A DNA stretch of 64,000 nucleotides from JALYYC01 sp039922495 (GTDB taxonomy: Bacteria; Chloroflexota; Dormibacteria; CF-121), in the NCBI GenBank assembly GCA_039922495.1, contig JBDTEO010000019.1, positions 1 through 64,000 of the forward strand, read 5' to 3'. Below the pieces are notes generated by a model. It saw only the letters and a program-made list of their open reading frames with translations, was not told the origin of the DNA and did not search any database. Positions 1-7,536 of the stretch are shown here, in pieces (the first letter of the stretch is position 1; each line of letters starts with the position of its first letter). A program made the translations under genes and the position numbers.

Positions 1-1170
1 ATGTTCATCGACGAAATTGACTCGATTGGCCGCAAGCGTGGTGCGGGTATCGGCGGCGGTCACGACGAGCGTGAGCAGACCCTCAACCAGATTCTCTCGG
101 AGATGGACGGCTTTGACCAGTCCAGCAATGTGATCGTGCTGGGCGCGACCAACCGCCCCGATGTGCTGGACCCGGCGCTGCTCAGGCCCGGCCGGTTCGA
201 CCGCCACGTGACGCTCGACCGCCCCGACATCCGCGGCCGCCGGGCTATCCTCGAAGTCCACGCGCGCAACAAACCCTTCGACGGCCAGGTCGACCTCGAA
301 GTCCTGGCTCGGCAGACCCCCGGCTTCAGCGGCGCCGACCTCAGCAACCTGATCAACGAGGCGGCCATCCTGGCGGCACGCAACAACAAGAAGGCGATCG
401 GCCAGATCGAGCTGGAAGAGGCGATCGCGCGGGTCATCGCCGGACCCGAGCGCAAGTCGCGGATGATCACCGAGGCCGAGAAGAACGTCATCGCCTACCA
501 CGAGATCGGCCACGCCCTGGTGGCGAAGTCGCTGCCCAACGCCGATCCGGTCCACAAGGTTTCGATCATTTCGCGCGGCATGGCACTTGGCTGGACGATG
601 CAGCTGCCCACCGAAGACCGCTACCTGGTGTCCCGCAGCGAGCTCAACGACGACATGGCGGTCATGCTGGGCGGCCGCGTCGCGGAGGAGATCACCTTCG
701 GCGACATCACCTCGGGCGCTTCCGATGATATCGGGAAGGCGACCAAGCTGGCCCGCCGAATGGTGACCGAGTGGGGCATGTCCGACAAGCTCGGCCCGTT
801 GACCTTCGGCCACAAGGAAGAGCTCGTGTTCCTCGGTCGCGACCTCGGGGAGCAGCGCAACTACAGCGAGGAGGTCGCCGGCGAGATCGACCAGGAAGTG
901 CATCGGCTGGTCGACAGTGCCTACCAGCGCGCCAAGAAGATCCTCACCGAGCGCCGCGACACGATGGTGCTCCTCGCCGAGTACCTGAAGCAGGAGGAGA
1001 CCATCGAAGGCTGGCAAATCGACGCTGTGATCAACTCGCCCGACGGCAAGCTGCCTCCCGTGCCGGAGCGGCCCAAGGCGGAAGTCCCGAAGACCCCGCA
1101 GACCCAGCCGAAACCCGAAGATCGAGGCCCGGAGCTGCCGCCCGGTCGCCTGGAGCCTACCCCGGCCTGA
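1..1170 (+). CDS. ftsH: ATP-dependent zinc metalloprotease FtsH, C-terminal part (cut by window start)
   Basis: Membrane-anchored AAA+ protease that extracts and degrades membrane and short-lived cytosolic proteins. The window opens inside the Walker B segment (FIDEID, residues 2-7 of the visible part), so the membrane helices and Walker A lie upstream and the first Met is not the start. Visible in order: second region of homology with the arginine-finger motif (RPGRFDR), the AAA lid, then peptidase M41 with its zinc site HEIGH at about residue 168 and a downstream helical domain. The C-terminus is a Pro/Glu/Lys-rich tail (PKTPQTQPKPE). Followed 66 bp later by the pantothenate genes on the same strand. 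Identity is certain; only the 5' end is missing. Confidence 0.97.
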   Translation: MFIDEIDSIGRKRGAGIGGGHDEREQTLNQILSEMDGFDQSSNVIVLGATNRPDVLDPALLRPGRFDRHVTLDRPDIRGRRAILEVHARNKPFDGQVDLEVLARQTPGFSGADLSNLINEAAILAARNNKKAIGQIELEEAIARVIAGPERKSRMITEAEKNVIAYHEIGHALVAKSLPNADPVHKVSIISRGMALGWTMQLPTEDRYLVSRSELNDDMAVMLGGRVAEEITFGDITSGASDDIGKATKLARRMVTEWGMSDKLGPLTFGHKEELVFLGRDLGEQRNYSEEVAGEIDQEVHRLVDSAYQRAKKILTERRDTMVLLAEYLKQEETIEGWQIDAVINSPDGKLPPVPERPKAEVPKTPQTQPKPEDRGPELPPGRLEPTPA

Positions 1171-1236
1171 CCGTAAGGTTTCTGCAGTAAGATCGAGGGA
1201 GCGCCCGCTTGGATCCCCTGGACCGAGACGGAAACC

Positions 1237-2070
1237 ATGCAGAGACCGACCATCGCCATCATCGGCCCCGGCCGTGCCGGGTCAGCGCTTGGGCGCGCCC
1301 TCCACAAGGCGGGCTACAGCGTCACCGCGATCGGCGGGCGGAACCCCGAGAACGTCGGCAGTCTTGCCACGGAGTTGGGCGCCCACGCCTGCCAGAGTCC
1401 GGCGACCGTGATCGACCTGGCCGACATCACCATCCTTGCCGTTCCCGATGACGTGATCGCCAGCCTTGCCGCCGACATGGCGCCCTCGCTCTGTTCGGCT
1501 GCCGGGCGGGCCGCCGTCCACCTCAGCGGGGCGCAGGACCGGGCCCCGCTACGCCCCCTTGCCCAGGCGGGCCTTCGGACCGGCGTGTTCCATCCACTGC
1601 AGACCTTCCAGCGCGGGCCGGAGGCGACCGAGAATGTCGCCGGCAGCTACGTCGGCATCGACGCCGACACCCCGCTTCGCGAACAGCTGATCGCGCTCGC
1701 AACCGAGATCGACGGCCATCCCTTTAACCTGACCGGTGTCGACCGTGCCGCCTACCATGCCGCGGCCGTCTTTGCCGCGAATTACCCGGTCATGCTGCTC
1801 GCCGAAGCCGCCGCCCTCGCCACGCGGGCCGGCCTCGACGAGGAAACGGCCCGCCGCGGGATGACGGCGCTGCTGGCCGGCGCGGTCGCCAATCTCAAGC
1901 GCACCAGCCCCGATGAAGCCCTCACTGGACCAGCCGCTCGGGGCGACCTGGGCACCATCGAGCGACACCTCGCGGCGCTGCGCGATGATCCCGAGCTCCA
2001 GGTCCTCTATCGGGCCCTCGCCGACCGGGCCAGGAAGTTGGCAACCAAGAACAAGGAGGCGGCGGCATGA
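1237..2070 (+). CDS. Rossmann-fold DUF2520 oxidoreductase, candidate ketopantoate reductase
   Basis: A 277-residue protein. The N-terminal NAD(P)-binding Rossmann fold shows GPGRAG at residues 10-15 (GxGxxG), and a helical DUF2520-type C-terminal domain follows with a conserved-looking DRAAYHAAA stretch near residue 170. Its TGA overlaps the ATG of panB (ATGA), and panC follows, so it sits exactly where a ketopantoate reductase (panE function) is needed; no PanE/ApbA homologue is seen in the window. From family knowledge, DUF2520 proteins often neighbour panBC and a PanG-type alternative reductase has been described; that this protein does the reaction is inference. The ATG at 1237 has no strong Shine-Dalgarno sequence. 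Confidence 0.85.
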   Translation: MQRPTIAIIGPGRAGSALGRALHKAGYSVTAIGGRNPENVGSLATELGAHACQSPATVIDLADITILAVPDDVIASLAADMAPSLCSAAGRAAVHLSGAQDRAPLRPLAQAGLRTGVFHPLQTFQRGPEATENVAGSYVGIDADTPLREQLIALATEIDGHPFNLTGVDRAAYHAAAVFAANYPVMLLAEAAALATRAGLDEETARRGMTALLAGAVANLKRTSPDEALTGPAARGDLGTIERHLAALRDDPELQVLYRALADRARKLATKNKEAAA

Positions 2071-2873
2071 CCACGACCAACGTGCGCGACCTGCGCAAGT
2101 GGAAGAGCGAGGGGACCAAGTTCACCATGCTGACCTGCTACGAGTACACCACCGCGCGCTGGCTCGATCGCGCCGGAATTCCGGTTCTCCTGGTGGGCGA
2201 CAGCCTGGGCATGACCATGCTCGGGTATCCCGACACGCTCAGCGTCACCATGGATGACATGGTTCGGCACGCCGGCGCCGTCGTCCGCGGTGCGCCGAAC
2301 GCCCTGGTCGTGGGCGATATGCCCTTCATGGCCTACCACGCCAGCCTCGAAGACACGATCCGAAATGCCGGTCGTTTTCTCCAGGAGGCCCGCGTGCAGG
2401 CGGTCAAGATGGAGGGCGGCGGGCGGGTGATCGAGTACACGAGCCAGCTGAGCGCGATGGGCATTCCGGTGATGGGTCACCTCGGTCTCACCCCAACCTT
2501 CGTCAACCAGTTCGGCGGCTATCGCGTCCAGGGACGCAGCGATGACGCGGCGGAGCAGATCCTGGCGGACGCCCGCGCCCTCCAGGAGGCAGGGGCCTTT
2601 GCCCTCGTCCTGGAAGGCATCCCGAGCCCGCTCGGCCAGCGGGTCAGCGAGGCACTCAGCATCCCGACGATCGGCATCGGGGCCGGGCCCGCCTGCGACG
2701 GCCAGGTGCTTGTCATCCAGGATGTCCTGGGGCTCAACCCCGACCACGTGGCCAAATTCGTTCGCCAGTACGCCCAGTTGGGCGAGGCGATTGCGGCCGC
2801 CGCCCGGCAGTTCGCCGAGGACGTTCGGGGCGGCGCCTTCCCAACCCCTGAGCACGAGTACGCCGTCCGCTAG
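2067..2873 (+). CDS. panB: 3-methyl-2-oxobutanoate hydroxymethyltransferase
   Basis: First committed step of pantothenate synthesis: transfers a hydroxymethyl group from methylene-THF to alpha-ketoisovalerate to give ketopantoate, in the cytosol. At 268 residues it has the usual family length. The expected active-site residues are in place: VGDSLGM with Asp45, GDMPF with Asp84, KMEGG with Glu116 (the three Mg ligands by analogy with the E. coli enzyme) and Glu183 in VLEGIP as general base. The start ATG overlaps the DUF2520 stop by 4 nt, indicating translational coupling. The TAG stop lies 25 nt before the first usable panC ATG. Confidence 0.97.
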   Translation: MTTTNVRDLRKWKSEGTKFTMLTCYEYTTARWLDRAGIPVLLVGDSLGMTMLGYPDTLSVTMDDMVRHAGAVVRGAPNALVVGDMPFMAYHASLEDTIRNAGRFLQEARVQAVKMEGGGRVIEYTSQLSAMGIPVMGHLGLTPTFVNQFGGYRVQGRSDDAAEQILADARALQEAGAFALVLEGIPSPLGQRVSEALSIPTIGIGAGPACDGQVLVIQDVLGLNPDHVAKFVRQYAQLGEAIAAAARQFAEDVRGGAFPTPEHEYAVR

Positions 2874-2898
2874 CCAGGTCGTCGAATCGGCTGCCGAG

Positions 2899-3726
2899 AT
2901 GCAGCAACAGGCGCTCGCCTGGCGCCGGGCGGGCGACGAGGTCGGCTTCGTGCCGACCATGGGGGCCCTTCATGCGGGACACGACAGCCTGGTCGAGCGA
3001 GCGAAACGCGAGAACCGGCGGGTCGTGGCCAGCATCTTCGTCAATCCGAAGCAGTTCGCACCCGGCGAGGACTTCCACCGCTATCCGCGACCCTTCGAGG
3101 CCGATCGCGCCCGGCTGGCGGCGCTCGGTGTCGATGCCATCTTCCACCCGCCGGTCGAGCAGATCTATCCCCCGGCCTTTCGGACCGCGATCGACCCTGG
3201 CCCGCTGGGAGCGGTGCTCGAAGGCGCCAGCCGCCCGGGCCATTTCACCGGCGTACTGACCGTGGTCCTGAAGCTCTTTGAGCTCACCGTCCCGACCCGC
3301 GCGTATTGCGGCCAGAAAGACTTCCAGCAGGTCGTCCTGATCCGCCAGTTGGTCCGGGATTTCTCACTTCCGGTGCGGGTCGTCGCCTGTCCCACGGTTC
3401 GAGACTCGGACGGGCTGGCGATGAGTTCGAGGAATGCCTACCTCAGCGCCGAGCACCGGGCGGCGGCTCCGGTCATCCGGCGGGCCCTGGGGGAGGCCGT
3501 CTCGGCCTTTATCCGGGGGGTCTCGGACCCGGACCAGCTGGAATTAGCCGCCCGGGCCGTGATCAGCCAGGCCCCCGGTGTCCAGATCGACTACGTTTCC
3601 GTGCTGGAGGAGGTCACGCTTGGTCGTCCCAAGCTCGCTCAGGCAGGCAATGTGCTGGCAGTCGCTGTTAAACTTGGAGCAACGAGATTGATCGACAACA
3701 CCGTGCTGGGAGCCGAGCGCTTCTGA
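2899..3726 (+). CDS. panC: Pantothenate synthetase
   Basis: Condenses pantoate with beta-alanine using ATP. HIGH-superfamily nucleotidyl transferase motifs are clear: FVPTMGALHAGH (residues 17-28), FVNPKQF (about 47-53), YCGQKDFQQV and MSSRN. With the ATG at 2899 the protein is 275 residues, but FVPTMG then comes about ten residues earlier than usual and the first beta-strand would be lost. The frame upstream reads VVESAAE, which looks like that strand, yet there is no ATG, GTG or TTG between the panB stop and 2899. The true start may therefore be non-canonical or lie inside panB. Stop TGA at 3724-3726 overlaps a CTG codon in the nadC frame. Confidence 0.93.
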   Translation: MQQQALAWRRAGDEVGFVPTMGALHAGHDSLVERAKRENRRVVASIFVNPKQFAPGEDFHRYPRPFEADRARLAALGVDAIFHPPVEQIYPPAFRTAIDPGPLGAVLEGASRPGHFTGVLTVVLKLFELTVPTRAYCGQKDFQQVVLIRQLVRDFSLPVRVVACPTVRDSDGLAMSSRNAYLSAEHRAAAPVIRRALGEAVSAFIRGVSDPDQLELAARAVISQAPGVQIDYVSVLEEVTLGRPKLAQAGNVLAVAVKLGATRLIDNTVLGAERF

Positions 3727-4166
3727 GCGCCAATGGGCGTGCGAAGCAGAAGGGGCGAGCAACAAGTCCAAAAGCCAAGGGAAAGCCGTCCGCTAAAGCG
3801 GCACGCCCGCGGGTCGTCGCTGCCCCGGTAAAGAAGGCCGCCGTCGTCGCCCGGAAGGCGGCAGCACCAGTTCGAACGCCAGCCAAAGCCGCCAGCACGC
3901 CAGACACCGCGCCAGCGAGCCCGGCGCTCCTGGGCGGCCCGGCGGTCGTGACCTCGGCGAGCGCGCCGGTGACCCCGGCGCCGGCTCCCGTGCAGCCGCC
4001 GCTCCCCCCGGGCGTTCCGATGATGCCCTTCCCCCGGCCGACCATCCTCGGGCTGGGCTCGCCCTGGCGAACCGCGGGCCGTCCGCCCGGGATGCCGCCG
4101 CGTCCCGTGGTCCCCCAGCCGCCTCCAGCGCCGCCGCCCAAAGCCGCGCCCCCGCCCGTCATCACC
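3723..4166 (+). other. In-frame basic/proline-rich leader of nadC, possibly translated from CTG
   Basis: The nadC frame is open from 3672 and reads as a Lys/Ala-rich, histone-tail-like segment (for example KAKGKPSAKAARP, APVKKAAVVARKAAAP) followed by a Pro-rich segment up to the NadC core Met at 4167. There is no ATG, GTG or TTG in this frame before GTG 3948. CTG at 3723 overlaps the panC stop as CTGA, the same geometry as the ATGA, GTGA and TTGA couplings seen elsewhere in the window. An alternative is ATG 3733 in the +1 frame followed by a one-base error in the G run near 3752. Starting at 3723 would give a 426-residue protein. Confidence 0.5.
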
Positions 4167-5003
4167 ATGCGGTTTCCGATCAGCGCCGTCGACCGGCTGA
4201 TCAAGGAGGCGCTGGTGGAGGACATTGGCGAGGGTGACCTCACCACGCAGACGCTCTTTCCGGGAAAGGTCAAGGCGCGCGGAAAGCTGATTGCCAATGA
4301 GGACGGCGTTCTCTGCGGCCTACCGATTTTCAAGCGAGTCTTCGAGCTGGTCGACAAGAACATCAGCTTCGAGGCGCGGGCCACCGACGGGACCGTGCTC
4401 GCGAGTGGCCAGCTGGTCGCGCGCGTTTCTGGCCCGGCGACCAGCGTGCTGCAGGCCGAGCGCACCGCGCTGAATTTCCTCCAGCGCCTCTCCGGGATTT
4501 CCAGCCAGACCGCCAAGTTCGCGAATGCCGTCAAGGGCACCAAGACGCGCATTCTCGACACGCGACGTACCACCCCGGGCCTGCGTTTCCTGGAGAAGTA
4601 CGCGGTCGAGGTCGGCGGCGGCATGAGCCACCAGAAGGGGCTCGCCGACCGGCTGATCGTGACCGAGTCGCACCTCGCCTTGAGCGATGGCGTCTCGACC
4701 GTCGTTCGCACCCTGAAGAAGGCGCTGCCCGGCAAGCGGATCGAGCTTACGGTCTGCAACATGCAGGAACTCGAGCAGGCGCTGCAGGCGAAGGTCAATG
4801 TGCTCCTGCTGGACAACTTCCCGCCCGGGCAGGTTCGGCAGGCGATCGCCATGGTCCAGGGCCGCGCCAAGGTCGAGGTCTCGGGCAAGATCGTGCTCGA
4901 CAACGCCCGGGCCTACGCGCTCGCCGGGGTGGACTACATCTCGGTCGGCCAGCTGACCCAGTCGGTCAAGGCGTTCGACTTCAGCTTTCGCGTCTCCCGC
5001 TAG
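3948..5003 (+). CDS. nadC: Nicotinate-nucleotide pyrophosphorylase (quinolinate phosphoribosyltransferase) with N-terminal extension
   Basis: Converts quinolinate and PRPP to nicotinate mononucleotide in de novo NAD synthesis. The catalytic core starts at Met 4167 (MRFPISAVDRLIKEAL) and is about 278 residues, the usual NadC length. Typical motifs are the N-terminal EDIGEGDLTT, LNFLQRLSGIS, the substrate-binding DTRRTTPGLR, and the barrel end VEVSGKI followed by GVDYISVGQLT. The GTG at 3948 is the first canonical start and adds 73 mostly Pro/Ala residues; a still longer extension may be translated (see the separate leader entry). Last gene of the panB-panC-nadC run; it converges on the patatin gene. 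Confidence 0.94.
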   Translation: MTSASAPVTPAPAPVQPPLPPGVPMMPFPRPTILGLGSPWRTAGRPPGMPPRPVVPQPPPAPPPKAAPPPVITMRFPISAVDRLIKEALVEDIGEGDLTTQTLFPGKVKARGKLIANEDGVLCGLPIFKRVFELVDKNISFEARATDGTVLASGQLVARVSGPATSVLQAERTALNFLQRLSGISSQTAKFANAVKGTKTRILDTRRTTPGLRFLEKYAVEVGGGMSHQKGLADRLIVTESHLALSDGVSTVVRTLKKALPGKRIELTVCNMQELEQALQAKVNVLLLDNFPPGQVRQAIAMVQGRAKVEVSGKIVLDNARAYALAGVDYISVGQLTQSVKAFDFSFRVSR

Positions 5004-5027
5004 CTGATTTTCGTGCCGGGCGATCGG

Positions 5028-5897
5028 CTAGTGGTAGACGGGCGCTCCGGCCACCGCGGCGGCGGCGGGCCGACGCCCTCGCCGGCGGGCCTCCAGCGCC
5101 TGGATCGTGTAGCGATAGCCCTCGTCGAGGTACGAGGCGGTGGCGCCAAAGTCCATCGAGTGTCGGAGAAAGCCCGCGCTCGGGCGCAGGTGGACGATCT
5201 CGATCGAGCGGCCCATCTGCTGCATGGTCCACCTGGTTCGATGCTGGGCCGCGATCTGGAAGGTGTGGTCGACGATGGCATTCATCGAGGCGAGCGGCGC
5301 GGGAAGCTGGCCCGCGTACCCCGAATCGAGGATGAAAATGCGGCGGGCCCCCAGCTCAATCGCGGTGTCCAGCCCGGTGGGGTCGATCATGCCACCGTCG
5401 ACATGCTGATGCTCGCCGATCGTGACCGGTGGGAAGATGCCGGGGATCGCCGACGAGGCGAGGACCGCGGGGGCCAGCGGCCCGCGGGAGAAAACGGCCT
5501 TCGTCCCAAGCGTCAGGTCGATCGCGACCGTGTGCAGCGGCACGGCAAGATCCTCGAAATCGTGGGCTCGCAGGTGGAGGCCGATCAAACGGGCGAGACC
5601 GCTCCCTTCGTACAGGGACGGACGGCGGCGCACCATATTCCGGGCTGCCCGCCACCAGACCATGTCGAGGGACTGCCGGCTGACCTGTCGCCAGACCTCG
5701 TCGAGCCGCTCGATCCATTCCAGTTCGGGCCGGTGCGCCAGCCAGGCCCCGTTCCAGGCGCCGATCGAGACGCCGACGACAAAATCGGGCCGGATCCCGT
5801 GCTCGAGCAGGGCCCGGAGCATGCCCACCTGGAGCGCTCCTCGCGCGCCCCCGCCCGAGAGCGCAAAGGCTGTCTTTTCGCGTCGCCAGTGAATCAT
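5028..5897 (-). CDS. Patatin-like phospholipase (RssA/NTE type)
   Basis: Predicted serine lipid acyl hydrolase. It has the oxyanion-hole motif GGGARG near the N-terminus, the nucleophile elbow GVSIG (GxSxG) about 30 residues later, and the DGG of the Ser-Asp dyad (HVDGGMID) in the second half. The ATG at 5897 gives 289 residues, normal for bacterial single-domain patatins; a purine-rich GAGAGGCGG precedes it and a TAAACT box lies just upstream, so this start is preferred over the GTG at 5918. No signal peptide or membrane helix is seen. Monocistronic and convergent with nadC; substrate unknown. Confidence 0.88.
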   Translation of the reverse strand: MIHWRREKTAFALSGGGARGALQVGMLRALLEHGIRPDFVVGVSIGAWNGAWLAHRPELEWIERLDEVWRQVSRQSLDMVWWRAARNMVRRRPSLYEGSGLARLIGLHLRAHDFEDLAVPLHTVAIDLTLGTKAVFSRGPLAPAVLASSAIPGIFPPVTIGEHQHVDGGMIDPTGLDTAIELGARRIFILDSGYAGQLPAPLASMNAIVDHTFQIAAQHRTRWTMQQMGRSIEIVHLRPSAGFLRHSMDFGATASYLDEGYRYTIQALEARRRGRRPAAAAVAGAPVYH

Positions 5898-5979
5898 TCC
5901 GCCTCTCAGTTTAGGCACGCGCCGACACGCCGTCCATGCCTGAGATCACAATGCTGAGGACCCGCCTTGCCGCGATTGC

Positions 5980-5985
5980 TATACT
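5980..5985 (+). promoter_or_regulatory. Candidate -10 box (TATACT) upstream of rpsA
   Basis: TATACT matches a sigma70-type -10 box and is followed by about 60 nt before the first rpsA start codons. No good -35 hexamer is visible at 16-18 bp. It also lies in the divergent region shared with the patatin gene. Confidence 0.35.
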
Positions 5986-6044
5986 TCGAAGTGACTCGCG
6001 CCTCTGCTTACAACTTGACGACCAACGAGTTCCAATAACAAAAG

Positions 6045-7298
6045 GTGGTGCCCACTGGATTGTCTGATTTTGAGTCGGCCCAGGATTCTTCGGATTCGCA
6101 AAATGGAGCCTCGGAATCCATGGCAACGACCATGGAAGAGTATCTCGACCAGGAAGAGGCCTCCAGCAAGCGCATAGCCCACGGCGACATCATCGACGGC
6201 GTCGTCGTCAGGGTCGATCCGGATGAAGTTCTGGTCGATGTCGGCTCCAAGTCAGAAGGCGTCATCTCCAGTCGTGAGCTGGGAACCAAGGAGGCCGGAA
6301 CCCCCGACCTGCAGGCGGGTGACCGCATCAAGGTCTTCGTGCTACAGCCCGAAAACGAGGACGGCAACGTCGTTCTGTCGCTGCGCCGGGCTCGCGCCGA
6401 GTCCGTCTGGCTCAAGGCCCAGGACAAGCAGGTTTCGGGCGAGCTGATGGAGGCCGAGGTCCGGGAACAGAACAAGGGCGGCCTGATCGTCAACATCCTC
6501 GGTCTGCGCGGCTTCTTGCCCACCTCCCAGGTTTCCCGCAGCTACAGCGCGAACCTGCAGGAGCTGGTCAACCAGCGGATCGGCGTCAAGATCCTCGAGG
6601 TCAACCGTAAGCGGAACCGGCTGATCGTCAGCCAGAAGGCGGCTTTCGATGAGGATCGGGCGAGGCAGCGCACGGAGCTCTTCGACCGCCTCAAGGTCGG
6701 CGATGACGTTCGCGGCAAGGTGTCCGGGCTGACCTCCTATGGCGCCTTCGTCAACCTGGGCGCCGCCGATGGCCTGATTCACATCTCCGAGCTCTCCTGG
6801 GACCGGGTCGCCAACGTGGGCGATGTCCTGACCGTCGGCCAGGACATCGACGTCCGGGTGATCAAGCTCGATCCCGAGACCTCGCGCATCTCCCTCAGCC
6901 TGCGCCAGCTGGGCCAGGACCCCTGGGATCACATCGAGAAGCGGTACCCACCGGGCGCCATCATCGAGGGCGAAGTCACCAAGACCAAGAAGTACGGTGC
7001 CTTCCTCCAGATCGGCGATGGGATCGAGGGCCTGTTGCACATTTCCGAACTGGCCTGGGAGCATGTCGAGCACACGGAAGACGTTGTCCAGGTCGGCCAG
7101 AAGCTGAAGGTTCGCGTCCTGCAAGCAGATCGGACACGCCGTCGGATCAGCCTGTCGCTGAAGCAGGCGGAAGAGCCGCAGCCCGAGGAACGGACTGAGG
7201 ATTCGGGCATGTCGGATTACCCGGCCGAGATTGAGCGGGTACCCGAAGCCGAGCCGGAACGGGTCCTCGCCCACATCAGCGCCGCCCCACAGGAATAA
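6045..7298 (+). CDS. rpsA: 30S ribosomal protein S1 (four S1 domains)
   Basis: RNA-binding protein that brings mRNA to the ribosome. Four S1 (OB-fold) repeats are visible: about residues 46-112 (GDIIDGVVVRV), 138-200, 223-292 (GVSGLTSYGAFVNLG-like core, HISELSW) and 308-378 (TKKYGAFLQIG, HISELAW). Four repeats and 417 residues match the short S1 form of Gram-positive-related and Chloroflexota-type bacteria rather than the six-repeat E. coli form. The start is uncertain: GTG 6045 abuts its own AAAGG, whereas ATG 6120 has GGAG 11 nt upstream and removes only a Ser/Asp/Glu-rich N-tail. A GC hairpin follows the stop. Confidence 0.93.
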   Translation: MVPTGLSDFESAQDSSDSQNGASESMATTMEEYLDQEEASSKRIAHGDIIDGVVVRVDPDEVLVDVGSKSEGVISSRELGTKEAGTPDLQAGDRIKVFVLQPENEDGNVVLSLRRARAESVWLKAQDKQVSGELMEAEVREQNKGGLIVNILGLRGFLPTSQVSRSYSANLQELVNQRIGVKILEVNRKRNRLIVSQKAAFDEDRARQRTELFDRLKVGDDVRGKVSGLTSYGAFVNLGAADGLIHISELSWDRVANVGDVLTVGQDIDVRVIKLDPETSRISLSLRQLGQDPWDHIEKRYPPGAIIEGEVTKTKKYGAFLQIGDGIEGLLHISELAWEHVEHTEDVVQVGQKLKVRVLQADRTRRRISLSLKQAEEPQPEERTEDSGMSDYPAEIERVPEAEPERVLAHISAAPQE

Positions 7299-7304
7299 CG
7301 CCAG

Positions 7305-7326
7305 GGCCGGGCCTTCGGGCCCGGCC
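7305..7326 (+). terminator. Strong GC hairpin after rpsA
   Basis: Perfect 9-bp stem GGCCGGGCC / GGCCCGGCC closed by a TTCG tetraloop, 7 bp after the rpsA stop. No T-tract follows, so it may act as an mRNA 3' end stabiliser or a weak terminator rather than a classical intrinsic terminator. Confidence 0.6.
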
Positions 7327-7536
7327 GCGACTCGGTCGGCTAAGCAATTATTAGACTTGCGGTGAATTCGGGCCGAATATGCGCTAAACTGCCCCCGAAC
7401 GATTGTTTAGACCTTCCCGCAGGGTGGTAACTCCCTTACGCACAGCCGGCGGCTGGGCCGAATCCGGGCCGCAAGTCATCCAAAGAATCCGGGTATCGTA
7501 ATGGTTAGCATCAGTAAGTCATGCGGAGGTTAGTGG

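Noticed and set aside
5013..5957. Long open frame on the plus strand opposite the patatin gene
   Set aside because: Arg/Gly/Pro-rich antisense shadow of a clear patatin gene; no recognisable domain.
6015..6020. TTGACG as a -35 element for rpsA
   Set aside because: No -10 at a suitable distance downstream; TATACT at 5980 is upstream of it.
7327..7536. CtsR or CIRCE operator before clpC
   Set aside because: Neither the heptad repeat nor the CIRCE inverted repeat is present in the leader.
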